Assembly: GCF_026241315.1 (NCBI RefSeq)
Contig: NZ_JAPHNA010000004.1
Coordinates: forward strand, 1 to 64,000
Source: Campylobacter sp. MIT 21-1684
GTDB lineage: Bacteria; Campylobacterota; Campylobacteria; Campylobacterales; Campylobacteraceae
DNA length: 64,000 bases
Direction of reading: 5' to 3'
Part shown: in pieces, positions 16,175-25,683 of the stretch
Position numbering within the stretch: position 1 is the first letter of the stretch
How the letters are laid out: each line of letters begins with the position of its first letter
The notes under the pieces: model-generated
Seen by the model: only the letters and a program-made list of their open reading frames with translations
Databases searched by the model: none
What the model was told of the DNA's origin: nothing
Position numbers and translations under genes: made by a program

Positions 16175-16489
16175 TTAATCATCAAATTTTTGACCAAGTA
16201 AATTCCCTTGTCTGTCAAAAAATAACTCCATATAATTACTGAGTTCAACTTCATAACCATAAGCTTTCCAATCAATATCTTTTATAAAAACACCCGGATA
16301 CATTGAATTTATCTGTTGCATAATTTTTGGTGGCAAAGCATAATTTTGCGGATAAGCAGGAACTTGCTGATATGAAGTTACTGGAGGATTTTGTTGGGTA
16401 GTTGCATTGCTAGTAGCATTTTGAGTATTTAAAAGAGGATTAGCAAAGGCAAGCAAACTCAATGCAAAAATTAAAAAAACTAATTTCAT
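16175..16489 (-). CDS. secreted PepSY-like protein
   Basis: A 104-residue protein with signal peptide MKLVFLIFALSLLAFANP, a flexible Asn/Thr/Gln/Pro-rich linker (about 20-48) and a small C-terminal domain (IMQQINSMYPGVFIKDIDWKAYG, ELFFDRQGNLLGQKFDD). The alternating FIKDIDW/YEVELSN strands and the final GNLL turn resemble the PepSY-like fold of periplasmic inhibitor or binding domains. AGGAG precedes the start. It is convergent with flhX and probably monocistronic. Function unknown. Confidence 0.75.
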   Translation of the reverse strand: MKLVFLIFALSLLAFANPLLNTQNATSNATTQQNPPVTSYQQVPAYPQNYALPPKIMQQINSMYPGVFIKDIDWKAYGYEVELSNYMELFFDRQGNLLGQKFDD

Positions 16490-16555
16490 AAAAACTCCTT
16501 AAAAAATGATAAGGAAGTATATGTTGTTTATGTGAATTAAATGTGAAATATTTTC

Positions 16556-17371
16556 TTAATGTATCTCTATAAATTCTGCAATTTTTGCACCAAATTTCAA
16601 CTCGTTATTTGCAAACTCTTTAAAAAGCATCTGTCCTTTTTGAGCAATAAATACCACAGTAGAACCAAGTTCAAAATACCCAAGTTCTTGTCCTTTTTGA
16701 AAAAGTAAATTGTCGTACTTTGTTGTAAAATTATGATTTTTTTTTGCATTAGTTTGTATGCTTGTATCAAAATGAAAACGCATTTTGCCTACATTTCTTG
16801 CCCCAATAAAAACAAGCCAAAACAAACCTTTTATACTTCTACATTTTAAACTCACTCTCTCATTTTTTGCATATAAATTGCTAATGGTACAGATATATTT
16901 TTCATTGACACTATACAAAGCACCATCTGTATAGGTTGCACTCAGTATCTCTAAATCACAAGGTGCATGATAACGATGATAATCTTTAGGAGCAAGGTAA
17001 ATATTAAGATAATCAAGTCCATTTTGAAGCTCTTGACTTTCAAAACTCCCTTTTAAGAGTGTTTCTAAGCTATAAGTATGTCCTTTAATAGCAAAAGCGA
17101 ACAATTCATTATCAGCCATAAAAGCACTCCCAGATTGCAAGACTTTTCCATCACAAGGACTGATAATCCCTTCTTCTAAAACACGTTCTTCTTGTAAAGC
17201 CCTTGCAAACAAGGCATTTAAACTTTCATATTCGCTTGGATCTTTAAATTCACTCATATCGATATGGAAGAATTTAATATAGCTCTTATTCAAGAAATTT
17301 TGAATCAATTTTGGAAACTTAATAGATGATAGTAATCCAAAAAGATTCGAACTTATTTTAATAAAATTCAT
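16556..17371 (-). CDS. psd: Psd, phosphatidylserine decarboxylase
   Basis: Psd makes phosphatidylethanolamine from phosphatidylserine at the inner membrane. The 271-residue proenzyme contains the self-cleavage motif LGST (in YFELGSTVVFIAQ, near residue 240), whose serine becomes the pyruvoyl group and splits the protein into beta and alpha chains. YLAPKDYHRYHAPCD carries the conserved His residues, and FIGARNVGKM is also typical. Its start overlaps the stop of the metallophosphoesterase gene by 4 bases. High confidence. Confidence 0.97.
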   Translation of the reverse strand: MNFIKISSNLFGLLSSIKFPKLIQNFLNKSYIKFFHIDMSEFKDPSEYESLNALFARALQEERVLEEGIISPCDGKVLQSGSAFMADNELFAFAIKGHTYSLETLLKGSFESQELQNGLDYLNIYLAPKDYHRYHAPCDLEILSATYTDGALYSVNEKYICTISNLYAKNERVSLKCRSIKGLFWLVFIGARNVGKMRFHFDTSIQTNAKKNHNFTTKYDNLLFQKGQELGYFELGSTVVFIAQKGQMLFKEFANNELKFGAKIAEFIEIH

Positions 17372-18492
17372 TTTTTACTTTTTACATTTAAAATTACGAT
17401 TTCATTATCAGCAAAGCTACGTATACTAGGTCCCCAAAACCCAGCTCCACTTGTTACATAAAGTTGCGTATATTCACCAAGTTTATAAAGCCCGTGTAAA
17501 AAACCTTGATTAAGCTTTACAAGAAACATAAAAGGGAAAATTTGTCCGCCGTGTGTATGTCCGCTGACAATCAAATCAAAATCGCTTAAATCATATAATA
17601 AAGCAGTTTTTGGTTGATGAGCTAATACTATACTTGGCTTTGAAAAATCAATTCCTGCTTTGATTCTTGCTACATCTGGGGCAAAAAGCCCTTTCCTTAA
17701 ACCTTCCAAATCACCTAATCCAGCTATATTCATAAAACCTAAATCTTTGGTTTCATTAAGTAAAATATTGATATTAGTACGTGTTCTTAGCAAGTTTAAA
17801 ACTTCATTAATACCTTGATAGTATTCGTGATTCCCAACAGCATAAAAAGTACCATAAGTAGAATGAAAATCATCAAGTTTTGAGATATAACCTTCTAGAT
17901 TCTTAGGATTTGTATCTATTAAATCGCCCGGTATTAATACCATATCAACATTTTGTTCATTAACTTTTGCAATAAGTCCATTTAAAAAATCTTCGTGCAA
18001 ATTTTTACCTAAATGAATATCACTTAGCAATGCAATTTTTAAAGTTCTGTCTAAGTTATCAAGAGAGAGTTCTACATTTTTTACTTCTGGTATCCTCAAG
18101 GCATTATGAATGCTTGCATAAGTTAAGAAAATTCCACATAGAAGAATGGCAACTTCAAAAAACACACGCAAAGCCATATGGATTTGCAAAGATGTTTTGT
18201 AAAATAAAAATCGTATCAATCTTGCGGTATCAAGCATAACAACAAGAAAAAAGAAACAATAAGTCGGTGCATATAATAAAGCTAATATACTATAAATTTC
18301 ATCACTTAAATACTCATCTCTGCGCAAAAGCAAAAACAGCGCTTGAGCAAAAAAAAGCAAAGTTAAAACGAGAGCAAAAAGCGTATTGATATATCTAAAA
18401 AGTATAAATTTTCGTACTAATCTTTTATAGATATAAACGTTTGCCAAAGCAAAAATCAATAATACAACTAGAGAAAAAAATAAAAATATCAT
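17368..18492 (-). CDS. membrane-anchored metallophosphoesterase (YkuE/YaeI-like)
   Basis: A 374-residue protein. The first 130 residues contain about four membrane helices, and the rest is a calcineurin-type phosphoesterase with LLSDIHLGKN, IPGDLIDTN, AVGNHEYYQG, LAHQPKTA and VSGHTHGGQIFP providing the two-metal site. Relatives act on UDP-diacylglucosamine or other envelope phosphates; the substrate here is unknown, though coupling to psd suggests a link to membrane lipids. I chose the ATG at 18492. A longer frame to 18642 runs through the promoter and into the gltX start. No Shine-Dalgarno precedes 18492 and the -10 ends six bases before it, so the message may be leaderless. Confidence 0.88.
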   Translation of the reverse strand: MIFLFFSLVVLLIFALANVYIYKRLVRKFILFRYINTLFALVLTLLFFAQALFLLLRRDEYLSDEIYSILALLYAPTYCFFFLVVMLDTARLIRFLFYKTSLQIHMALRVFFEVAILLCGIFLTYASIHNALRIPEVKNVELSLDNLDRTLKIALLSDIHLGKNLHEDFLNGLIAKVNEQNVDMVLIPGDLIDTNPKNLEGYISKLDDFHSTYGTFYAVGNHEYYQGINEVLNLLRTRTNINILLNETKDLGFMNIAGLGDLEGLRKGLFAPDVARIKAGIDFSKPSIVLAHQPKTALLYDLSDFDLIVSGHTHGGQIFPFMFLVKLNQGFLHGLYKLGEYTQLYVTSGAGFWGPSIRSFADNEIVILNVKSKK

Positions 18493-18498
18493 AAAACC

Positions 18499-18504
18499 AT
18501 TATA
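18499..18504 (-). promoter_or_regulatory. extended -10 for the metallophosphoesterase-psd pair
   Basis: On the minus strand TTTGCTATAAT ends at 18499; the hexamer TATAAT spans 18504-18499. With the usual 6-base spacing, +1 falls on or next to the A of the ATG at 18492, which predicts a leaderless transcript. Confidence 0.65.
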
Positions 18505-18542
18505 GCAAAAAAAAATAAATATTCTATCTAAAATTTCTTTGC

Positions 18543-18548
18543 TATAAT
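18543..18548 (+). promoter_or_regulatory. extended -10 for gltX
   Basis: TTTGCTATAAT, with TATAAT at 18543-18548, lies 29 bases before the gltX ATG and is identical over 11 bases to the divergent element on the other strand. Confidence 0.7.
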
Positions 18549-18577
18549 GCAATAAAAATTCATTGTTAAGGTTAATA

Positions 18578-19873
18578 ATGTATCGTTTTGCTCCATCTCC
18601 CACAGGGGATATGCATATAGGAAATTTACGAACAGCTCTCATTAATTATCTTTGTGCTAAAAAAGAAAATACAAATTTTATTTTACGTATTGAAGATACA
18701 GATAAAGCAAGAAATATAGAAGGCAAAGAGAAAGAGATTCAAGATCTTTTGCAGCTTTTTGGACTTTCTTGGCAATATTTATACATACAAAGTGATAATC
18801 TCAAATTTCACAGACAAATGGCTTTACAACTTGTAAGTGAAAAAAAAGCCTTTGCTTGTTTTTGCACCCAAGATGAACTTAAAGCGAAAAAAGAATTTGC
18901 AAAAAAACATAACAAAGCTTATCGTTACGACGGGACGTGCGAAAATTTAGATGCTAATGAAATTGTAATGAACGAAAAAGCGTTTAGCATTCGCATTAAA
19001 AAACCTGAAACTGCTATAAAATTTCAAGATTATATCAAAGGCGAACTTCATTTTGAACCTGAAAATATCGATTCTTTTGTTATTATGAGAGAAGATAAAA
19101 CACCTACTTACAATTTTGCTTGTGCTGTTGATGATATGCTAGAAAATATTACTTGCATTATACGTGGTGAAGACCACGTTTCCAATACTCCAAAACAAGA
19201 GCACATTCGCAGCAGTTTAAATTATGAAAAAACGATTAAATATGCACATTTACCCATCATTTTAAATGAACAAGGAGTAAAAATGAGCAAAAGAGAAACC
19301 CATTCTAGTGTCAGATGGCTCTTAGAAAATGGAATCTTGCCAAGTGCTATTACAAATTATTTACTCCTCTTGGGCAATAAAACACCTTGTGAAATTTTTA
19401 CACTTAATGAAGCTTTAACTTGGTTTGAAATTTCAAATATCTCTAAATCCCCAGCTCGTTTTAATCTAAAAAAACTCTTACAAATCAATAGAGAACATAT
19501 CAAAATGCTTGACAATGAAAAACTCAATGCTTTACTTGGCTATAAAAAAGATGTTGCAGATTTAGCGAAATTTTATATCCAAGAAGCAAGCACCATAGTA
19601 GAACTAAAAGAAAAATTACAGACAATATTTTCAGAAAAAGACTTCAAAGAATTGAAACAAGAATGCCAACTCTTAAAAAAAATTTTAAGTGATATGGATC
19701 TGGATGAAAAATATGACAATTTTAAAAATACTCTTATGCAAGAATCAGGACTTAAAGGAAAAAAATTTTTTATGCCTTTGCGAATTATACTTACAGGTTC
19801 AACAAATGGACCTGATGTGAGTGAGCTGTATCCTTACATTAAAAAATTTATCAAAGAACTTGCAAGGATGTAA
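18578..19873 (+). CDS. gltX: glutamyl-tRNA synthetase
   Basis: Charges tRNA(Glu), or tRNA(Gln) in organisms using the amidotransferase route. The 431-residue class I synthetase shows [20 protein letters not shown] with the HIGH-like HIGN, then [10 protein letters not shown] and the KMSK loop as [10 protein letters not shown]. The C-terminal anticodon-binding part is shorter than in E. coli. I chose the ATG at 18578, which follows AAGG; an upstream TTG at 18563 lacks support. C. jejuni carries two gltX genes and this position matches gltX1 (from memory). It starts a plus-strand run with yggT and slt. Confidence 0.95.
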   Translation: MYRFAPSPTGDMHIGNLRTALINYLCAKKENTNFILRIEDTDKARNIEGKEKEIQDLLQLFGLSWQYLYIQSDNLKFHRQMALQLVSEKKAFACFCTQDELKAKKEFAKKHNKAYRYDGTCENLDANEIVMNEKAFSIRIKKPETAIKFQDYIKGELHFEPENIDSFVIMREDKTPTYNFACAVDDMLENITCIIRGEDHVSNTPKQEHIRSSLNYEKTIKYAHLPIILNEQGVKMSKRETHSSVRWLLENGILPSAITNYLLLLGNKTPCEIFTLNEALTWFEISNISKSPARFNLKKLLQINREHIKMLDNEKLNALLGYKKDVADLAKFYIQEASTIVELKEKLQTIFSEKDFKELKQECQLLKKILSDMDLDEKYDNFKNTLMQESGLKGKKFFMPLRIILTGSTNGPDVSELYPYIKKFIKELARM

Positions 19874-19875
19874 CA

Positions 19876-20160
19876 ATGCTACTATTTGATTCTCTTATTC
19901 TGTCTCTAGTACAAATCTTACAAATACTCATTAGTATTTATACTTGGATTATTATTATTAGTGCTCTTTTGAGCTGGGTCAATCCTGATCCTTATAACCC
20001 TATCGTACAAATTCTTTATAAACTAAGTGCTCCTGCATATGCCTTAATACATAAAATTCCGACTCGCATAGGCAACATAGATCTTGCGCCTTTAATTATT
20101 GTTTTAATTTTACAATTTTGTAGCATTTTGCTTGGGAATTTTGTAGGAATGGTACTATGA
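19876..20160 (+). CDS. YggT family membrane protein
   Basis: A 94-residue protein with two membrane helices (about 5-31 and 72-92) around the conserved SWVNPDPYNPIVQILYKLSAPAY and PTRIGNIDLAPLIIVLIL, the YggT/Ycf19 signature. The family is linked to osmotic tolerance and, in some bacteria, to assembly or division; its molecular role is unclear. It starts 2 bases after gltX and overlaps slt by 4 bases. Confidence 0.9.
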   Translation: MLLFDSLILSLVQILQILISIYTWIIIISALLSWVNPDPYNPIVQILYKLSAPAYALIHKIPTRIGNIDLAPLIIVLILQFCSILLGNFVGMVL

Positions 20161-21773
20161 ATTTTTTTTTCCTATTAAGCTTTCTTTTGCTATTTGGCTG
20201 TTTAAAAGCCCAATCTTACGATATAGAAAAACTCAAAAAACAAGATAATTCTTTGGCAAAAGATTATTATATCTACAGGTTGCTAGAAGAAAACAATCTA
20301 AGCAAACAAGAAATTCAAAGTCTTCATTCACATATTTTTCGTTATGTTGGAAAAATTAAGACAGAGGTTGAAAAGATTGTCAAACCCAAAGCTTATATAA
20401 ATCCAGAATTTGCTCCGTGTTATCTCTACACAAAAGAAAATATTTTAGATGCAAACACCACTTGTCAAGCTATAAGACTCAATTCTATCGCTTTCATCTC
20501 AAGTCTTAACACACAAACTAGAAACAAACTTGTGAAGAAATTTGAATCAAAAAGAACTGATTTGAGCAATTTATTACTCGCCTTTAATACAACAAATCCT
20601 ATGGCTTTCATAGTTGAAAAAGAAGATATAGCTGGTTTTTTAAAACTCTATAAGTATTTCCAATTAAAAGATTTCGAACTCGATGCACAATTTATTAACA
20701 AACTCTCAAAGAGTACAGCTTTTAAAGAATTTGCGCAAAATATAATTCTTAAACAAGAAAGTCCTAAATTGCGAACTTCTTTTTTGCAAATAGATTCAAA
20801 TTCTACAAAAGAAGAAACTGCTTTTTACTTAGGAGTAAATGCTCTTGTTTATGATAGAGAAGATTTAGCATACCATTTCTTCAAAAGAGCTGCACACAGT
20901 TTGCAAAATCAAAATGATAAAGACAATGCTTTGTTTTGGCAGTGGTTTCTTAAAAAAGACCCAAAAGACTTACAAAGTTTGACAAAAAGTCCTTCAATAA
21001 ACATCTACACTCTTTACGCTAGAGAATTAACAAATGCGGATTTTCCTCAAACAATCAATGTTAAACCAAGCAAAGAAAAAAGTACTTTTAATATGCAAGA
21101 CCCTTTTGCGTGGCAAAAACTTGCTAAAGATATACAAAATGCCGATGAAACAAAACTTCAAAAACTTGCGAATGAATTTAACACGCAAGAGACCTTGCCA
21201 ATCTATACATATATTTTGGAAAGACTCTCGAAATTTAAAAAACATTATTTTATAATGCCTTATTTCGAACACATTAAAAATTATGATAGCGCACGTCAAG
21301 CACTTATTTTGGCTATAGCAAGACAAGAAAGCCGTTTTATTCCAACAGCTATTTCGACTTCTTATGCGCTCGGAATGATGCAATTTATGCCTTTTTTAGC
21401 TAATCATATAGGAAAAAATGAACTTAAAATTGCTCAGTTTGACCAAGATTTTATGTTTCAACCTAATATTGCTTATTTTTTTGCCAACCATCATTTAGAT
21501 TATCTTGAAAGTCGTTTAAAATCTCCTCTCTTTATCGCTTATGCCTACAATGGAGGTATAGGCTTTACGAACAGAATGTTGGCACGTAAGGATATGTTTA
21601 AAGAAGGGAAATTTGAACCCTTTTTATCAATGGAACTTGTGCCTTATCGAGAAACTAGAATTTATGGAAAAAAAGTTTTAGCTAATTATATTGTGTATCG
21701 ACATCTACTGAACGATAGTATAAAGATTTCGGATATTTTTGAAAGTGCAATTCAAAACAAGGTAAAAAATTAA
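20157..21773 (+). CDS. slt: Slt, soluble lytic murein transglycosylase
   Basis: Cleaves peptidoglycan glycan strands to form 1,6-anhydro ends in the periplasm. The 538 residues begin with a signal peptide (to about residue 18), then a long helical superhelix region (about 40-370). The SLT catalytic domain has the glutamate in ARQESRFIPTAIS, SYALGMMQFMPF, and YNGGIGFTNRML. YRETRIYGKKVLANYIVYRHLL closes the domain. The last 92 bases overlap a convergent lipoprotein gene on the other strand. Confidence 0.94.
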   Translation: MNFFFLLSFLLLFGCLKAQSYDIEKLKKQDNSLAKDYYIYRLLEENNLSKQEIQSLHSHIFRYVGKIKTEVEKIVKPKAYINPEFAPCYLYTKENILDANTTCQAIRLNSIAFISSLNTQTRNKLVKKFESKRTDLSNLLLAFNTTNPMAFIVEKEDIAGFLKLYKYFQLKDFELDAQFINKLSKSTAFKEFAQNIILKQESPKLRTSFLQIDSNSTKEETAFYLGVNALVYDREDLAYHFFKRAAHSLQNQNDKDNALFWQWFLKKDPKDLQSLTKSPSINIYTLYARELTNADFPQTINVKPSKEKSTFNMQDPFAWQKLAKDIQNADETKLQKLANEFNTQETLPIYTYILERLSKFKKHYFIMPYFEHIKNYDSARQALILAIARQESRFIPTAISTSYALGMMQFMPFLANHIGKNELKIAQFDQDFMFQPNIAYFFANHHLDYLESRLKSPLFIAYAYNGGIGFTNRMLARKDMFKEGKFEPFLSMELVPYRETRIYGKKVLANYIVYRHLLNDSIKISDIFESAIQNKVKN

Positions 21774-22173
21774 GGCAAATTTGAGCTTTTATTTCTGTTT
21801 CATTTTGTTTCGTTGGACTTGTAATTTTAAAATATTGTGAAAATTTATTCTTAAAAAGATACTGCAAAAGCATATTATTTTCTTTCAATCCTTCTATCTG
21901 CGCTTGTCTTTGATTGATAAAAACCTCTAAATGCTGTATCATAAAAGATTTTGGAGTAAGGACAAGAACCAAAACATCATTTGAATTTTGTTTTTCTAAA
22001 ACAGGATTAAGATAGCTTAAAGTTACAACAGCATTCAAATCTTTTGCGGAAATTTTATATTTTTGCGAAAACATTAAAGTTTGCGCCTGTAAATCAGTTT
22101 CAATCAATTGATCTTGTTTTAAAGAACACGCATTAAAAAGAAAGAAACCCGCTAACAAAAGAAACATTCTCAT
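21682..22173 (-). CDS. hypothetical lipoprotein convergent with slt
   Basis: A 163-residue exported lipoprotein. The signal peptide ends in a lipobox FNAC, giving a lipidated Cys at residue 16, followed by a soluble domain with a region of beta strands (about 40-75) and a helix (FINQRQAQIEGLKENN). The C terminus contains two further cysteines in CLNFLPCFEL. The last 31 codons lie opposite the end of slt, an unusually long convergent overlap. A lipoprotein at this position is, from memory, also present in C. jejuni, so the overlap is probably real. No family recognised. Confidence 0.8.
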   Translation of the reverse strand: MRMFLLLAGFFLFNACSLKQDQLIETDLQAQTLMFSQKYKISAKDLNAVVTLSYLNPVLEKQNSNDVLVLVLTPKSFMIQHLEVFINQRQAQIEGLKENNMLLQYLFKNKFSQYFKITSPTKQNETEIKAQICLNFLPCFELHFQKYPKSLYYRSVDVDTQYN

Positions 22174-22231
22174 ATATTAATCCCCATTTTAAATATTGCA
22201 ACTCTTTAACTCTATTTTTGCTTTAAGATAT

Positions 22232-22237
22232 TATAAT
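22232..22237 (+). promoter_or_regulatory. candidate -10 box(es) for mobB
   Basis: TATAAT occurs at 22232-22237 and again at 22246-22251. The first leaves room for a leader containing the AAGGAA at 22255-22260 before ATG at 22268, so it is the likelier -10; the second would start transcription inside the ribosome-binding site. Confidence 0.5.
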
Positions 22238-22267
22238 TTTCTTTCTATAATGTTAAGGAATAATAGT

Positions 22268-22759
22268 ATGAAAAAACTGATTATGGCTTTTAGCGGACCT
22301 TCAAATTCCGGAAAAACTACCTTAATCACTGCAATAGCCAATGAATTGATAAAAAAGAAACTTAAAGTAGTTCTTATTAAACACGACCCATCTGATAAAG
22401 CTCAATTTGATCATAAGGGCAAAGATAGCTTTCTTTTCTTTGAAACAGGAGCAGAAACAATAGTACTTAGTCCGACACGTACAACTTTTTTTTCACATAA
22501 AGAAAGAGATGTGTTAAAAGCACTAAAACTTGCTGGTGATTTTGATATATGCTTAGTAGAAGGATTAAAAGAACTCAAACTCCCTCGTATCTGCGTTTTT
22601 TATAACGAAATAGATAAGAGTTATTTTGCTTTCTCTCAAGCTGTAGCAAGCCATAAAAAAATTGTTGATAAGAATCTTACTTGGCTTGATTTAAACGACA
22701 TACACAATTTATGCGAGTATGTACTTCAAAATGCAAAAAATATACAAGGAGAAATTTAA
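22268..22759 (+). CDS. mobB: MobB, molybdopterin-guanine dinucleotide biosynthesis adaptor
   Basis: A 163-residue P-loop GTPase-like protein assisting molybdenum cofactor (MGD) maturation. The Walker A is GPSNSGKTTL at residues 9-18, and KHDPSDKAQFDHKGKDSFLF, GAETIVLSPT and DICLVEGLKELKLPRI are family landmarks. I chose ATG 22268, since the frame can extend to 22196 but has no ribosome-binding site there. fbp follows with no gap. It serves molybdoenzymes encoded elsewhere, as none are in this window. Confidence 0.9.
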   Translation: MKKLIMAFSGPSNSGKTTLITAIANELIKKKLKVVLIKHDPSDKAQFDHKGKDSFLFFETGAETIVLSPTRTTFFSHKERDVLKALKLAGDFDICLVEGLKELKLPRICVFYNEIDKSYFAFSQAVASHKKIVDKNLTWLDLNDIHNLCEYVLQNAKNIQGEI

Positions 22760-23599
22760 ATGCACAATATACTTACTCATATAAAAAAAGCTATACTGCA
22801 AATATCTAAAGAACTTCAATTTCCAGATACAAGTTATAGCAAAAATATAAATGCCACAGGCGATACCCAACTCAAATTTGATGTTTTAAGTGATGGAATT
22901 ATTACCCAAACATTAAGTCAATGTCAAAGCATTAAAGCTCTTGTAAGTGAAGAAAAAACTGAAAGTTTGGAATTAAATCCTAAAGCAAAATTTATCGTAG
23001 CCTATGATCCTCTTGATGGTTCAAGTTTAATGGAAGTGAATTTTGCAATAGGATCAATTTTTGCCATTTATGAAGAAACAATGAGTGCAAAAAATCTCAA
23101 ACTTGCCTTATATAGCATCTATGGTCCAAGACTTGAGCTTGTCATTTGTGAAGAAAACCCAAAACTTTATCGTTTAAACAATACAAAAAATTTTGTTTTC
23201 ATTAAAGAACTTCGAATGCAAGAACAAGGCAGAATTAATGCTACTGGCGGTACACAAAAATTTTGGGATAACAAACACTCTAATTTTATAAAAACTCTTT
23301 TTGCTGAAGAATATAGACTTCGTTATTCTGGAGCAATGGTAAGTGATACACATCAAATCTTACTCAAAGGAGGAGGGATCTTTAGCTATCCTGCAACACA
23401 AGATGCACCGAATGGTAAGTTAAGGGCTTTTTTTGAAGTTTTTCCTTTAGCTTATATTATAGAAAAAGCTGGTGGAAAAAGCACTAATGGCTATAACAGC
23501 TCTTTGCTTGAACTCGAATTTGAACAAATTCACGCTACTACCCCTTGCTTCTTTGGTTCAAAAAAAGAAATTGCACAACTTTTAAAGGCTTATAAATGA
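22760..23599 (+). CDS. fbp: Fbp, class I fructose-1,6-bisphosphatase
   Basis: Hydrolyses fructose-1,6-bisphosphate in gluconeogenesis, which matters in organisms that cannot use glucose by glycolysis. The 279 residues contain the metal and phosphate sites [48 protein letters not shown] and the C-terminal [10 protein letters not shown]. It is shorter than the roughly 330-residue enteric enzyme, with compact N and C termini. It lies between mobB (no gap) and the small Cys-rich gene (4-base overlap). Confidence 0.95.
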   Translation: MHNILTHIKKAILQISKELQFPDTSYSKNINATGDTQLKFDVLSDGIITQTLSQCQSIKALVSEEKTESLELNPKAKFIVAYDPLDGSSLMEVNFAIGSIFAIYEETMSAKNLKLALYSIYGPRLELVICEENPKLYRLNNTKNFVFIKELRMQEQGRINATGGTQKFWDNKHSNFIKTLFAEEYRLRYSGAMVSDTHQILLKGGGIFSYPATQDAPNGKLRAFFEVFPLAYIIEKAGGKSTNGYNSSLLELEFEQIHATTPCFFGSKKEIAQLLKAYK

Positions 23600-23799
23600 C
23601 TGAAATAAAACAACAAAGAGATGAATTTGAACAAGAATTGGATAAGAGAAAAGAATTCTTACTTGAATGTCAAAATTTAAAACATAAAACTTGCTATAAT
23701 TGCGATGAAATTTTTGACTGCCAAACACGTAAAAATTATGTTGATGCTGTTTATAATAGTATGTCTAAAGGCAAAACTGAGGGCGGATTTGATTTTTAA
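23596..23799 (+). CDS. small cysteine-rich protein
   Basis: A 67-residue soluble protein. The N-terminal half is a charged helix ([19 protein letters not shown]), and the second half has [13 protein letters not shown] with CxxC plus two further Cys residues (C..CxxC..C), suggesting zinc binding. The tail [12 protein letters not shown] is glycine-rich. It overlaps fbp by 4 bases and precedes metG by 9, and a small gene in this position is, from memory, conserved in Campylobacter. Function unknown. Confidence 0.75.
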   Translation: MTEIKQQRDEFEQELDKRKEFLLECQNLKHKTCYNCDEIFDCQTRKNYVDAVYNSMSKGKTEGGFDF

Positions 23800-23808
23800 A
23801 GGAAAATT

Positions 23809-25683
23809 ATGCGTTATATCACTACTCCAATTTATTATGTTAATGATGTTCCACACTTAGGACACGCTTATACGACTATTATAGCTGACACTTTAGCACG
23901 GTTTTACCGCCTTCAAGGGCATAAAACAATACTGCTAACAGGTACAGATGAACACGGACAAAAAATAGAACAAGCCGCTAAAGCAAAGAACTATACTCCT
24001 AAAGAATACGCTGATAAAATAAGTAATGATTTTAAGAAACTATGGGATGAATTTGAAATAAGCTATGATATTTACGCAAGAACAACAGATTTAAGACATA
24101 TTGATTTTGTAAAAACTATGTTTTTAACAATGTGGCAAAAAGGTGATATTTATAAAGATGAATATGAAGGATTTTATTGTATTTCTTGTGAAAGCTTTTT
24201 TACAACAACTCAGCTTAAAGATAATACCTGCCCTGACTGCGGAAAACAGACTACACTTTTAAAAGAAGAAAGTTATTTTTTTAAACTCTCAAAATACGAA
24301 AAAAAAATTCTTCAATGGTATGAAGAGAAAGATCCTATCCTACCAAAAAATAAAAAAAATGAATTAATTAATTTTGTTCAAAGCGGACTTAAAGATTTGT
24401 CTATAACACGTACAAGTTTTGATTGGGGAATTGAACTTCCAAAAGAAATCAAAGATGATAAACATATTATTTATGTATGGCTTGATGCACTTTTTATTTA
24501 TATTAGCTCACTTGATTATGGTACTAATGGATACAATGCTCAATTTTGGCCAGCTCATATTCATTTTGTTGGAAAAGACATCTTGCGTTTTCACGCTATT
24601 TATTGGCCAGCTTTTTTAATGAGTGCTAACTTGCCTCTTCCAAAATATATCGCTGCACACGGATGGTGGACGAAAGATGGAGAAAAAATGAGTAAATCAA
24701 AAGGCAATGTTATAAAGCCTAAAGAAATTGCCAATGCGTATGGTTTAGAGAGTTTTCGATATTTTTTGCTTAGAGAAGTGCCTTTTGGAAATGATGGAGA
24801 TTTTAGCGAAAAGATGCTTATTGGTCGGATTAATGCTGAATTGAGTAATGAATTTGGAAATTTATTAAATCGTATTATAGGTATGAGTCAAAAATATAAC
24901 AAAACATCTATTACAAGTGAACAAGTTGAATTATTTTTTCAAAATGAACTTAATGATACACACCAGCATTTACACTTAGCAGAGGAATTCTTGGAGAATA
25001 TCCAACCAAATCGTTATTTAGAAGAACTCTTCAAGGCTTTAAGCATAGCAAATTTAAGTATTAGCAAATATGAGCCTTGGAATTTAATAAACAATAAAGA
25101 ATATGAAAAAGCAAATGCTTTGATTGCCTTATGTGCGAATATTTTAGCAAAAACAAGCATTTTATTGAGTCCTGTTTTGCCAAAAAGCTGTGAAAAAATA
25201 GCAAAAGCATTAAATTTTACAATTTCAAATAAAAGCTATGAAGAACTCTTATTGAAAAAAGGATTGTATAATTTTCAAACAAGTACTTGTGAATGCTTAT
25301 TTGCAAAGATAGAAAAAGCTCTTTTAGAAGAAAACAAACAAAAAGAAAAGCAAGAAACAAAGGTTTCCCTTGACGATTTTACGAAACTTCAAATTAAAGT
25401 CGCTTTAGTCAAAGACTGCCAAAAAATAGAAGGAAGCGAAAAGCTTTTAAAATTTGAACTTCAACTTGATCAAAATGAATTGCGACAAGTGATTTCAGGT
25501 ATAGGAAAATTTTACAAACCGCACGAACTTATTGGAAAACAAGTATGTGTGCTTAGCAATCTTAAAAAAGCAAAAATTTTCGGATATGAAAGTGATGGAA
25601 TGATACTTTCGGTACAAAATGGCAAAAAACTTGTTTTAATCACTCCAGAACAACTTGTTGAGAATGGCTCTCTTATAAGCTAA
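23809..25683 (+). CDS. metG: methionyl-tRNA synthetase
   Basis: Charges initiator and elongator tRNA(Met). The 624-residue class I enzyme has YYVNDVPHLGHAYTTI with the HIGH-like HLGH, a knuckle with paired cysteines (CISCESFFTT, CPDCGKQ) for zinc, KMSKSKGNVI, and a C-terminal EMAP-II-like tRNA-binding domain (about 515-624, with LDDFTKLQIKVALVKDCQKI). AGGAAAATT precedes the ATG. The next gene begins on the stop codon (TAATG). Confidence 0.97.
   Translation: MRYITTPIYYVNDVPHLGHAYTTIIADTLARFYRLQGHKTILLTGTDEHGQKIEQAAKAKNYTPKEYADKISNDFKKLWDEFEISYDIYARTTDLRHIDFVKTMFLTMWQKGDIYKDEYEGFYCISCESFFTTTQLKDNTCPDCGKQTTLLKEESYFFKLSKYEKKILQWYEEKDPILPKNKKNELINFVQSGLKDLSITRTSFDWGIELPKEIKDDKHIIYVWLDALFIYISSLDYGTNGYNAQFWPAHIHFVGKDILRFHAIYWPAFLMSANLPLPKYIAAHGWWTKDGEKMSKSKGNVIKPKEIANAYGLESFRYFLLREVPFGNDGDFSEKMLIGRINAELSNEFGNLLNRIIGMSQKYNKTSITSEQVELFFQNELNDTHQHLHLAEEFLENIQPNRYLEELFKALSIANLSISKYEPWNLINNKEYEKANALIALCANILAKTSILLSPVLPKSCEKIAKALNFTISNKSYEELLLKKGLYNFQTSTCECLFAKIEKALLEENKQKEKQETKVSLDDFTKLQIKVALVKDCQKIEGSEKLLKFELQLDQNELRQVISGIGKFYKPHELIGKQVCVLSNLKKAKIFGYESDGMILSVQNGKKLVLITPEQLVENGSLIS

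Noticed and set aside
18493-18642. N-terminal extension of the metallophosphoesterase to 18642.
   Set aside because: It would run through a perfect -10 box and over the start of gltX, and adds a non-hydrophobic, non-conserved stretch before the first membrane helix.
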